In this document: positions 27,201-34,170 of the stretch, piece by piece
How the letters are laid out: every line of letters begins with the position of its first letter
Position numbering within the stretch: the first letter of the stretch is position 1
Source: Flavobacterium alvei
Lineage (GTDB): Bacteria; Bacteroidota; Bacteroidia; Flavobacteriales; Flavobacteriaceae
Length of the DNA stretch: 64,000 nt
NCBI RefSeq assembly: GCF_002920895.1
Contig: NZ_PQVG01000001.1
Span: 1-64,000 of the forward strand
Reading direction: 5' to 3'
Notes under the pieces: generated by a model
Seen by the model: the letters and a program-made list of their open reading frames with translations, nothing else
Told to the model about the DNA's origin: nothing
The model's database searches: none
Translations under genes and position numbers: made by a program

Positions 27201-28976
27201 GTTTGACTTTTGGTGATTTATTTTGAGCAAATCTTTCTCTAATTCAATATGGTCATTTTTATATAATTCCCATTTTTTGCCAAAAGCATTTCTAACTCCA
27301 GCTAATATAACAGCATCGCTTAAACGCAATCCCATTTTCAGATAGGGCAAGATATTTTTTATGGCTTTCAGAGAAACACTTGAATAATCTTCTTTTATAT
27401 TTACTTTTTCGATTTTTTCAATTATTGCTTCATTTAAAACATAATCTATTTTAGACTCTTTAATAAGTTTTTCTATACCTCTAATTAACTTATCATTGTC
27501 TTCACAAAAATGAAATAAATGCCAAATACGCTCATATCCATATTCTGTTTTTTCTTCCTCGTTTACGGTTATAGAAAATTCTTTTTCAAGTATCGATTTT
27601 GGAAATAAAGCGTTCAAATGTTTTGTTGTATAATTACCTATAACTGGAGCATCGTCTTCATAATTAAACGTTTCATATTCTAATTTCAATTTCTTTTTTA
27701 TCTCTATAAAATCAAATTTCTTGTCTCTTGAGTTTATTAATTCCAACACTTGCAAACGCTGTGATTCCTCCAATCGTTGTTTCTTACCGTATTCAATGTT
27801 ATTGATATATTGTAAAGCTCGATATTCTTCATATAAAGGATGTGATATGTGGCAAGGTGTTTTACCCTTTTGTATAAACTTCCCATTTTCATCTTTCAAA
27901 TCTGGCTCAAATCTGCATTTAGCTAAAAGTCCTTTTTGAGAACGTAAAGATCTTTGCCAAAACAAAACACTATCATTACTTTTAAATTTCAAGACTCCCT
28001 CCTCATCTTTATCTATTCTACCCGCCAAGAATTCTTTTAAAGGAAGTTTGGTTTTAATTTTAAGTAAATATTTCTGCTTATCATTTTTTGACAATTCATC
28101 ATTCAACTCAACTACTTCAACATTGTTTTCTCCTTTTATCTTTTTGAGATGTTCGATTTTACTATTATTTCTTTTGTTTTTTAAACCGCCTTTTAGCAAA
28201 ACTTTTTTCTCATTTAAGTATTCAATGGTTTCAAGACCTAAATTCGCAGCTTGCCTATTCCAAATTGTTTCGAATTCAGCCACATACATATCACGCAACG
28301 TATATCTTGAACGAACTCGCAATTCATTACCATTTTCATCTTGAATTACTTTAAAAGGTTCTCCATCCTTTGGCAAAATATCGAACAAATATTTTCCTAA
28401 TGTAGAATTTTGTAATTCTTTTTGAGTATCCTCAATACCTTTAACACCGTCTTTTCCTTTATAAATCTTCCCATCATCTTTTCCTTTACGATTGCTCAAA
28501 AAACCTCTTCTTTGAATTAAATGATACAACACTCTACCAAATTCTTGTAGAGTTAAATCTTCATTTAATGCTTTATCTCTTAATAAATAGGGATTTTGCT
28601 TCAACCACAAACAATAAGAATGATTTTCAGGCAAATGAATTTCAGGAGCCATTCGTACTTCCTTCTTTTTTTGTTTATCCCATTTACTCCAAATATCTAG
28701 TTCCTCATTTTTAAGAGGACACATATTGAGATTAATAAGAGTTCTTAATAATTTTATCTTTCTTAACCTTTTACGATAAAAACCACGTCGTTGTTGGCGA
28801 CTATTACGCCTACTCGCATTTTTACTTTCTTCTTTATCTCCTGTTCCAATAGTTTTTGCAACAACTCCTTCAGGAAAAATTCGCACTCCAGAATCAATTA
28901 TTTTTTTATCAACATCATCCACAATCGCCCACCCAATCGAGTTTGTCCCTAAATCCAATCCTAATATTTTTGCCAT
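24300..28976 (-). CDS. cas9: Cas9 (type II-C), unusually long with a repeated insertion
   Basis: An RNA-guided DNA endonuclease of 1558 residues, at the long end for II-C. RuvC-I is GLDLGTNSIGWA with Asp8; the Arg-rich bridge helix is at about 55-80; RuvC-II is IRVELGRD with Glu676; HNH has IEHIIPKS with His758 and a later NGLKGN; RuvC-III is REDHRHHAIDALVIAL with Asp1195. All catalytic residues are kept. Between HNH and RuvC-III (about 905-1175) lie four to five degenerate modules of 50-60 residues, each with an ENxxLxGxIEK-like start and a DGxYWA-like end. No Csn2 or Cas4 is nearby. The promoter shares a palindrome with the divergent tracrRNA; the array lies just downstream on the same strand. 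Confidence 0.97.
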   Translation of the reverse strand: MAKILGLDLGTNSIGWAIVDDVDKKIIDSGVRIFPEGVVAKTIGTGDKEESKNASRRNSRQQRRGFYRKRLRKIKLLRTLINLNMCPLKNEELDIWSKWDKQKKKEVRMAPEIHLPENHSYCLWLKQNPYLLRDKALNEDLTLQEFGRVLYHLIQRRGFLSNRKGKDDGKIYKGKDGVKGIEDTQKELQNSTLGKYLFDILPKDGEPFKVIQDENGNELRVRSRYTLRDMYVAEFETIWNRQAANLGLETIEYLNEKKVLLKGGLKNKRNNSKIEHLKKIKGENNVEVVELNDELSKNDKQKYLLKIKTKLPLKEFLAGRIDKDEEGVLKFKSNDSVLFWQRSLRSQKGLLAKCRFEPDLKDENGKFIQKGKTPCHISHPLYEEYRALQYINNIEYGKKQRLEESQRLQVLELINSRDKKFDFIEIKKKLKLEYETFNYEDDAPVIGNYTTKHLNALFPKSILEKEFSITVNEEEKTEYGYERIWHLFHFCEDNDKLIRGIEKLIKESKIDYVLNEAIIEKIEKVNIKEDYSSVSLKAIKNILPYLKMGLRLSDAVILAGVRNAFGKKWELYKNDHIELEKDLLKINHQKSNKEGEAIEKIKVYLIENKYGFIEDDVRFKKLYHHSQEVVQVKLKDKIDTVQNLRNPIVQQGVNETKRLVNELIAQQGKFDQIRVELGRDLKNSKTKREELGYKIRENDKKNEKAKELLIEFGLRQSRENIQRVLLYQEMPISICPYTNKTINISDLLGGKNKFQIEHIIPKSISLDDSFANKTLCDSEFNGLKGNRTPHDFYEINKDPNLWGGAKSWEEIERRVFKVLPYPKAKRFVSKTKFETNDFIQRQLNDTRYISKKTSEILSQVCSDVRVMPGSLTAELRRLWGLNNILQPIMTVDIPNLHIEENKHIQHYVVLDNDKKPVLSQRIYYDRPTTNENETLLSGSIEKGVFKSKEQYVKFQVDAPDLANGDYWAKLVLSNPKNILQVFRDKPSTLENEIVLRGKIEKDKFKNDGLNAINTTGKENGTYWATFSITNKDFKKPVKEEQPKKNGKQILLFGEVKEGLFSSYIYECEAELEDGKYWLIIDVDFEKVSFEKALNERPLVKENQILIQGTTNDENTFVSDMDNQHHFEMEEGKGKYYVLFDIVSEVTEFSPVKTTKPVLEEGQTIVEGTTWVDKYTGEIKFDPIKNREDHRHHAIDALVIALTKESFFQRLSKQNASTENKKRGNEHEKEHLDFPEPWNGFHTDAKNVINSILISHKQNKNILTKITKKITKNGQTFKSVGMAVRGQLHKENLYGNRTPPNGDSGFHIRKSIDSLKTDKQIEKIVDIKVKEIIIKARKAEIPLYKEIEQLSKQLKSPKNTEIEEKELKENIEALHTKIKLLYTLPNKNGEPVPIKKVRVSEEMSNAQQLKSKVKQYVNPRNNHHIVIYKDENEELKDDITNFWKVVERVKQKDEIYKLPEIEIGKPAPKELVLTFQENDMFLLGLSNDEFNDNKQDFTFLSNYLYRVQKISDGDYSFRHHLASTVTNKMEEVRIASMKKYQEMNPIKVRISFTGKIEKL

Positions 28977-29002
28977 ACCAATCTATATTTTTTAAGAATT
29001 TC

Positions 29003-29077
29003 TAAAAATACGCAGAAAATAATTAACTGTTTTACGGTTTTCCTCATTCCAACTAAAGTTTTTTTTGTATATATTTG
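29003..29077. promoter_or_regulatory. Shared divergent operator and promoters of cas9 and tracrRNA
   Basis: TTACGG-TTTT-CCTCAT (29032-29047) is centred at 29039.5. Leftward, a TATTTTTA box (29010-29003, minus strand) starts 29.5 bp away and precedes cas9 by 26 bp. Rightward, TATATTTG (29070-29077) starts 30.5 bp away and precedes the anti-repeat. One site could therefore set the level of both the nuclease and its tracrRNA. Confidence 0.65.
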
Positions 29078-29084
29078 TAAACGA

Positions 29085-29171
29085 TTAAAATTTCTAATCT
29101 TTAATCTTATCACAATAAGGCTATATGCCGTAGATGTAAAATCTTTAGTCCTGCTTCGGTGGGACTTTTTG
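29085..29171 (+). ncRNA. tracrRNA, copy 1
   Basis: The anti-repeat TTTCTAATCTTTAATC (29091-29106) complements 16 bases of the CRISPR repeat without mismatch. A bulge and then CACAA pair with the repeat's 5' TTGTG. The nexus ACAATAAGGC with stem GGC-TATAT-GCC (29119-29129) is typical of II-C tracrRNAs. It ends in an 8-bp hairpin with a UUCG loop (29147-29166) and a T-run. A TATATTTG box ending at 29077 sets the start near 29084. It is divergent from cas9. Confidence 0.93.
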
Positions 29172-29262
29172 TTTTTATAAAACAGCTAAAAATAGTTTAC
29201 TACACCAACCGATCAAGATAAACTTGGCTTAATTAAAAGTGTGCAAAGCTCCTCAATCAATT

Positions 29263-29318
29263 TTACCGCGGTAACATACTAAACTTACCGCAGTAAATTA
29301 CATAATCTACTGCGGTAA
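29263..29318. promoter_or_regulatory. Three helically phased operators upstream of the HU-like gene
   Basis: TTACCGCGGTAA (29263-29274), TTACCGCAGTAA (29285-29296) and CTACTGCGGTAA (29307-29318) have centres exactly 22 bp apart, about two DNA turns. The first is a perfect 12-bp palindrome. A TAACTTTG -7 box follows at 29346-29353 without a -33 TTTG, so an activator or repressor array controlling the HU-like gene is likely. Confidence 0.7.
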
Positions 29319-29391
29319 GTTAGGCGGCTTGTCAAATAAAATCGCTAACTTTGAAAAGATTATTTTTTTAAACCACCAAAACAATATAGCT

Positions 29392-29772
29392 ATGGCTGTA
29401 AGCATCACTCCTATTGGAAAAAAAAGCCCTATAAATCCAGAACTTCCTATGTTGTATTATCCTAAAGTAACCAAAACAGGAGAAATAGAACTAGACGAAC
29501 TAGCGGCACTAGCTGCCTATAATACAACAGTAACTCAAACAGATTGCTATGCCGTAATTATTAGTTTGGTAGATGTCATTTGTCAATCGTTAGAGGAAGG
29601 CAAAATTGTAAGGGCTGGGCATTTAGGTTCCTTCCAAATTAGTGTAAAAGGAACTCCGAGTATAATGCCTAATGAGGTTTCACCAAAAAATATAAAAAGT
29701 TCCTCGGTTACTTTTAGACCAGGAAAGAAGTTTAAATCGATGCTAGCCACACTAAAATTCGTTCGAAAATAA
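29392..29772 (+). CDS. HU-family DNA-binding protein (Bacteroidota HU-like type)
   Basis: A 126-residue protein of the HU/histone-like family with the Bacteroidota-type N-terminal extension. Visible are YYPKVTKTGEIELDELAALAAY, the helical core TDCYAVIISLVDVICQSLEEG, the GHLGSFQISVKG strand and FRPGKKFKSML near the end. The ATG at 29392 (MAVSITPIGKK) is preferred because it fits the family start and lies after the -7 box at 29346; the frame continues upstream to 29329 only by chance. It sits between two tracrRNA copies, and copy 2 begins 34 bp after its stop, probably as its 3' untranslated region. Confidence 0.9.
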   Translation: MAVSITPIGKKSPINPELPMLYYPKVTKTGEIELDELAALAAYNTTVTQTDCYAVIISLVDVICQSLEEGKIVRAGHLGSFQISVKGTPSIMPNEVSPKNIKSSSVTFRPGKKFKSMLATLKFVRK

Positions 29773-29805
29773 TAATTCTATACTCTTTAATGATTCAGTA
29801 ATCAA

Positions 29806-29889
29806 ATTTCTAATCTTTAATGGTATCACAATAAGGCTATATGCCGTTGATAAAAATACTTAGTCCTGCTTCGGTGGGACTTTTTTTTT
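29806..29889 (+). ncRNA. tracrRNA-like copy 2
   Basis: Repeats the layout of copy 1. The anti-repeat TTTCTAATCTTTAAT (29808-29822) matches 15 bases of the repeat, then GGTATCACAATAAGGC. The nexus stem GGC-TATAT-GCC (29835-29845) and the UUCG hairpin (29862-29881) are the same, and a longer T-run follows. The bulge and the nexus-terminator linker differ from copy 1. I see no good -7 box just upstream (best is TACTCTTT), so it may be made by read-through from the HU-like gene and processing. Confidence 0.8.
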
Positions 29890-30032
29890 GTAATTTGCAA
29901 TTTTCAACTACTTTTGGATTCGTAGTTACGGTTTAGATATTGGAATTCATCTGCAGTAAAAACTAACAATCTCTAAAGTAGGGTTGCAAAAAATGAAACA
30001 CTTTTTATATTAATATTTTAAAATAGATTTTA

Positions 30033-31688
30033 GTGAGCATTAAAACTTCAATACTAATTATAATTAATAGTTTAATCGCATTTGTAATTGTGGTATTGGC
30101 TTTTTCTTCATACAAAGAGTTTTCAAACGTTTTAAACGACCGTATTTTACAGCAATTAAACTCTATTAAAACACTCAAAAAAAACCAGATTGAACATTTA
30201 ATCCAATCGGAATGGCAAAAGTTTGAGTCTTCTGAATTGTACAACCAAAATAGCGATAGTATCCCATTTATACTACCAGATAGCATAAAAAAAATTAATG
30301 GAATTCACGATTTTACAAGGTATCATCCTAACAAAAAAACAACTATTGGTTTTATTTTAAATACTAAAAAAGGGGCGTTGATTAAAATTTTAGAGTATAA
30401 CAAAATAAAAAACATACTCTTTGAACGCACAGGAATGGGAAGTAGTGGCGAATCCTATCTTGTGGGTAGCGATTATCGACTCCGTTCTGAATCTCGTTTT
30501 TATCCTAATACAATTCCTTACACCCTATCTGTAAAAGCAGAAAATGCAATAAAGGCCTTTAAAGGCAAAGATGTCTTTAATATTCGCAAGGATTATCGAG
30601 GTATCGAGGTATATGGTGTGTCAAGTCGTATTGAAATTAAAAACTTAAAAATGGCAATTCTATCTGAAATAGATGTTGACGAAGTTACTTTGCCCTTAAA
30701 AAATTTAAAAGAAAGACTGGCGGGCTTGACTTTTGGTATTTTTTTATTAGCCGTTATGCTCTCTCTTTTTCTTACCAGAATCATCACCAATCCGATAAAA
30801 AATATGCAAAAAAGTCTTAAAATTATGGCGGAAGGCGATTATAACCAAACCAATGATTTTATAAAAAACTCTACTGAAATAAAGGAAATGTTTGATGCTT
30901 TAGCCAATTTGAAAGCTTCTCTACAAGGTGCCATAAAATTCTCAGATGACATTGGCAAAATGAATTTAACCACCGACTATCAACTCAAAAGCACCAATGA
31001 CCTCCTAGGAAAAAGCCTTTTGGCGATGCGGGATAAACTGATAGAATTTAGGAATAACGAAGAAAATACTAGAATACTATCACAACGGATGTTAGTAAAC
31101 GGTATGGAAAACGAAAGAAGAAGGTTGTCTCGTGAGCTCCACGATAGTGTAGGACCCTATTTAACCTCTTTGAAACACTATATTGAGAATAAAGTGGAAA
31201 ATGAAAAGATAAAAAAAGAAATGAAAAAAATAGTTGATGATACCATTGCAGAAATCAGATTGATGTCAAATGCATTGATGCCTGCTGCTATAGATGATTT
31301 TGGAATTGGAGTTACGCTAACTAACTTTATCGAAAATATCAAAAAATCAACAACAGTAACTATTGTATATGAAGATTTGACGAAGCAAGAGAACTCCAAC
31401 ATTACAAACCATCAAGCAATTAATCTTTTTAGAATTAGCCAAGAGCTAATTAATAATTCATTAAAACACTCTAATGCAAAAAACATCCGAATTACACTTT
31501 CAGAATTTGATGAATTTATGTCACTTTTTTATTTTGATGACGGTATTGGTTTTGATGTTACTACTATCAAATTAGGTTTAGGAATTAGTAACATCAAAGA
31601 ACGTGTAGCGATTTGTAATGGCAAAGTCACAATCAATGCAGCAGCCGGAAATACAACCTTTGAAATTGAATTACCCATAGAATCATGA
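30033..31688 (+). CDS. Sensor histidine kinase (NarX-like, HAMP + HisKA_3)
   Basis: A 551-residue membrane kinase. An N-terminal helix (IIINSLIAFVIVVLAFSSY), a periplasmic sensor region (about 30-225) and a second helix (LTFGIFLLAVMLSLFLTRII) lead to a HAMP linker. The dimerisation helix has His370 in RRRLSRELHDSVGPYLTSL, and an HATPase domain has ELINNSLKHSNA, DDGIGFD and GISNIKERV. It starts with GTG at 30033; an in-frame stop lies just upstream. Its stop overlaps the ATG of the response regulator by 4 bases. The stimulus is unknown. Confidence 0.9.
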   Translation: MSIKTSILIIINSLIAFVIVVLAFSSYKEFSNVLNDRILQQLNSIKTLKKNQIEHLIQSEWQKFESSELYNQNSDSIPFILPDSIKKINGIHDFTRYHPNKKTTIGFILNTKKGALIKILEYNKIKNILFERTGMGSSGESYLVGSDYRLRSESRFYPNTIPYTLSVKAENAIKAFKGKDVFNIRKDYRGIEVYGVSSRIEIKNLKMAILSEIDVDEVTLPLKNLKERLAGLTFGIFLLAVMLSLFLTRIITNPIKNMQKSLKIMAEGDYNQTNDFIKNSTEIKEMFDALANLKASLQGAIKFSDDIGKMNLTTDYQLKSTNDLLGKSLLAMRDKLIEFRNNEENTRILSQRMLVNGMENERRRLSRELHDSVGPYLTSLKHYIENKVENEKIKKEMKKIVDDTIAEIRLMSNALMPAAIDDFGIGVTLTNFIENIKKSTTVTIVYEDLTKQENSNITNHQAINLFRISQELINNSLKHSNAKNIRITLSEFDEFMSLFYFDDGIGFDVTTIKLGLGISNIKERVAICNGKVTINAAAGNTTFEIELPIES

Positions 31689-32317
31689 ACGAAATCAAAT
31701 TAATAATAGCTGATGACCATAAGCTTTTTAGAGAAGGACTTGAAGGACTACTAAAAAAACATGATAACATAAAAATAATTAAAAGTGTTGCCGATGGTGA
31801 TGAGTTTATTGATATTGTAAAAAACCAATTGGTGGCAGATATTGTATTACTAGACATTACTATGCCCAATAGAGATGGTTTTCAAGTTTTGAAAGAATTA
31901 AAAACCTTGAATTCTACTATAAAACCTATTGTAATTTCTATGTACGATGACGGAAATTATATCGCAAAATGCGCCAAGTTGGGAGCCTACGGCTACTTAT
32001 TAAAAAACACAGACGAATCCGAATTAATCCTTGCAATAAAAACGGTTAGTAAAGGAAAGAAATATTTTAGTCCTGAAATTTCTGAAAAAATGATCAACTT
32101 TATGTCAACGCAAAGCATCAGTGAAAATGTTTTATCAAATAAGGAAACCGAAGTTTTAGGATTACTATCGAAAGGATTGACTACTAATGAAATTGCTGCA
32201 AAACTATATGTTAGTTCACGAACAATAGAAACCCATCGAGCCAATATCCTAAAAAAGTTAGAAGTGAAAAATACCGCCGAACTTATTAAAAAAGCAGCAG
32301 AAATGAATTTGATTTAA
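31685..32317 (+). CDS. NarL/FixJ-type response regulator
   Basis: A 210-residue regulator: receiver domain with ADDHKLFREGLEGLL and phospho-acceptor Asp57 in VLLDITMP, and a LuxR-type helix-turn-helix (LSNKETEVLGLLSKGLTTNEIAAKLYVSSRTIETHRANILKKL in outline). It is coupled to the upstream kinase by a 4-base overlap. An 18-bp palindrome lies 20 bp after its stop and before the GPAYKN-repeat gene; this is a plausible, untested binding site. Confidence 0.93.
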   Translation: MNEIKLIIADDHKLFREGLEGLLKKHDNIKIIKSVADGDEFIDIVKNQLVADIVLLDITMPNRDGFQVLKELKTLNSTIKPIVISMYDDGNYIAKCAKLGAYGYLLKNTDESELILAIKTVSKGKKYFSPEISEKMINFMSTQSISENVLSNKETEVLGLLSKGLTTNEIAAKLYVSSRTIETHRANILKKLEVKNTAELIKKAAEMNLI

Positions 32318-32336
32318 TGCTCTCAAAACAAAAAGC

Positions 32337-32354
32337 ATCCGTATTTATACGGAT
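32337..32354. promoter_or_regulatory. 18-bp perfect palindrome upstream of the GPAYKN gene
   Basis: ATCCGTAT-TT-ATACGGAT. It is centred about 55 bp before a TAATTTTG -7 box at 32401-32408, which precedes the ATG at 32433. There is no T-run after it, so an operator is more likely than a terminator. Confidence 0.5.
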
Positions 32355-32432
32355 ACAAATAGCGTAGATTCACATAATCCTAATTTTCTATTACCGTATG
32401 TAATTTTGTAAAAAATCATAAAAGTAATAGTC

Positions 32433-32756
32433 ATGAAAACAATAGCCTTAATTTTCGCAGTTTTAGGATTTTCATTTAGCTCAATTGCGCAAGAAGAAAG
32501 TAATGTAAAAAAGAATGATTTAAAGGGGCCAGCCTATAAAAATTATAAAGTTTGGATGGATAAATCTGAGCCGTTAAAATTATATTCTGAGAACAATAAA
32601 AAACCTTTAACTGGACCAGCTTATAAAAATCAGCAAGTTTCGAATGATTCTTCCAAAAAAGACCTAGTCGAGGTTAAAATTTCTGGTGGTGAAAGACAAA
32701 AACTAACAGGTCCAGCCTATAAAAACTACGGACCTTGGAGTAGAAGTACAAAGTAA
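32433..32756 (+). CDS. Secreted protein with three GPAYKN repeats (107 aa)
   Basis: A Sec signal peptide (MKTIALIFAVLGFSFSSIAQ) precedes a short mature protein with three evenly spaced units: KGPAYKNYKVW, TGPAYKNQQV and TGPAYKNYGPW. The linkers are rich in Lys, Asp and Ser. I do not recognise the family; the units look like short binding or anchoring motifs rather than an enzyme. It follows a two-component system and has its own -7 box, and its transcript would end at a copy of the tracrRNA-type hairpin terminator. Confidence 0.75.
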   Translation: MKTIALIFAVLGFSFSSIAQEESNVKKNDLKGPAYKNYKVWMDKSEPLKLYSENNKKPLTGPAYKNQQVSNDSSKKDLVEVKISGGERQKLTGPAYKNYGPWSRSTK

Positions 32757-32816
32757 TCATTAAAAGTTTTATGAGGTGATGAAACAGCCAACATATCTTA
32801 AATATCAAAATATTTT

Positions 32817-32843
32817 AGTCCTGCTTCGGTGGGACTTTTTTTT
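32817..32843 (+). terminator. Third copy of the tracrRNA-type 3' hairpin
   Basis: The 20-base UUCG hairpin is identical to those at 29147 and 29862 and is followed by a T-run. Similarity to copy 1 continues past it (TTTTGTTTT, then CTAAAA-TAGTTT). No anti-repeat or nexus is present upstream, so it acts here only as a terminator for the GPAYKN gene. Confidence 0.8.
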
Positions 32844-33020
32844 GTTTTAAAGAAAAACTAAAATAGTTTCTGATAGTTACTGAAAATTAATAATTTTATC
32901 GAATCGATTTCCAATCAAAGAAAACCATTGTGTGGTCAAATGCAATTCTCTACTAAAAATACTTAAAAAATAATTCAACGGAAGTAGCAATTTGGTCTGT
33001 GGACAAAAACTTAATAAACA

Positions 33021-34151
33021 ATGGAGAATAAAGCGGCCATTAAAGACATCGCAAAACTTTTTCTAAAATTAGGAATTATTGGTTTTGGTGGTCCTGCTGC
33101 CCATATTGCCATGATGCAAGACGAAGTGGTAAGCAAAAGAAAATGGCTAACCGAACAACATTTTCTGGACTTAATAGGTGCTACAAATCTAATTCCAGGT
33201 CCCAATAGTACCGAAATGGCGATTCATATTGGGTACGAAAAAGGCGGATGGAAAGGGCTAATTGTCGCTGGGCTTTGCTTCATTCTTCCAGCGGTTTTTA
33301 TTACGGGATTTTTTGCTTGGGGTTACAAACAATACGGACAACTTCCAGAAGTACAACCCTTTGTTTACGGAATAAAACCAGCGATTATTGCCATTATATT
33401 GGGCGCTATTTTTCCTTTGGCTAAAAAATCTTTAAAATCAACCGAACTTATACTTATCGGAATAACCGTTTTAGCGGGATCCTTACTCCACTTCAGCGAA
33501 ATTTACTTGATGTTTGGTGCTGGATTTTTCGCTTTGCTATTGGCCTATTTGAGAGACAAGGAACAAAAAAACTTAAGTAGTTTTCTACCCTTGACTTTTA
33601 TACCAATAAGCAATACAACTCTAATTTCGGCAACCAATGCTAATCTGTTTTGGATTTTTCTGAAAATTGGTGCTATTCTTTACGGAAGCGGTTATGTTTT
33701 ATTTGCCTTCTTAGACACCGAATTAGTTGCAACAGGACTTTTAACACGACACCAACTGATAGACGCTATTGCGGTTGGGCAGTTCACACCCGGCCCAGTT
33801 TTTTCGTCAGTAACATTTATTGGCTATCAAATTAATGGTTTGACGGGAGCCATCGTTTCAACAATTGCCATTTTTCTACCTTCTTTTGTATTTGTTGCCT
33901 TGCTCAACCCCATTGTAAAGAAAATGCGAAATTCTAAACTATTCTCAGCATTTTTGGATGCAGTAAATGTAGCTTCGGTAGCCATTATTCTAGCTATTTG
34001 TTTCGATATGGGTAAAGAAACCATAACAGATTGGCGAACCATTAGCATCGCGATTTTAAGCATTGCAACAGCCTTTGGATACCAGAAAATAAATAGTGCT
34101 GTTATTGTTTTGGGCGGTTCACTTATGGGTTATTTATTGACTCTTTTATAA
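33021..34151 (+). CDS. chrA: Chromate transporter (CHR family, two-domain ChrA)
   Basis: A 376-residue membrane protein with two homologous CHR halves. The first has KLGIIGFGGPAAHIAMMQDEVVSKRKWLTEQHFLDLIG in outline and NLIPGPNSTEMAIHIGY. The second has KIGAILYGSGYVLFAFL and AIAVGQFTPGPVFSSVTFIGYQ. The duplicated GPxxT-containing and FGG/YGSG segments define the family, which exports chromate by proton exchange in characterised members. It is alone on the plus strand, convergent with the FAD dehydrogenase gene. Confidence 0.93.
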   Translation: MENKAAIKDIAKLFLKLGIIGFGGPAAHIAMMQDEVVSKRKWLTEQHFLDLIGATNLIPGPNSTEMAIHIGYEKGGWKGLIVAGLCFILPAVFITGFFAWGYKQYGQLPEVQPFVYGIKPAIIAIILGAIFPLAKKSLKSTELILIGITVLAGSLLHFSEIYLMFGAGFFALLLAYLRDKEQKNLSSFLPLTFIPISNTTLISATNANLFWIFLKIGAILYGSGYVLFAFLDTELVATGLLTRHQLIDAIAVGQFTPGPVFSSVTFIGYQINGLTGAIVSTIAIFLPSFVFVALLNPIVKKMRNSKLFSAFLDAVNVASVAIILAICFDMGKETITDWRTISIAILSIATAFGYQKINSAVIVLGGSLMGYLLTLL

Positions 34152-34170
34152 CCAAACACGATAAAGAAAT

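Noticed and set aside
25401..28344. Plus-strand frames inside cas9, considered as antisense or anti-CRISPR candidates
   Set aside because: They have no promoter, and their hydrophobic and Phe/Ser-rich composition is what antisense reading of Lys/Glu-rich Cas9 gives.
29263..29318. Plasmid-type iterons or a replication origin
   Set aside because: There is no replication initiator gene or AT-rich DnaA-box cluster nearby, and the sites are palindromes placed upstream of a -7 box, so operators fit better.
32757..32843. A possible third tracrRNA gene
   Set aside because: Only the 3' hairpin and T-run are conserved. No anti-repeat or nexus is present, so it can only be a terminator.
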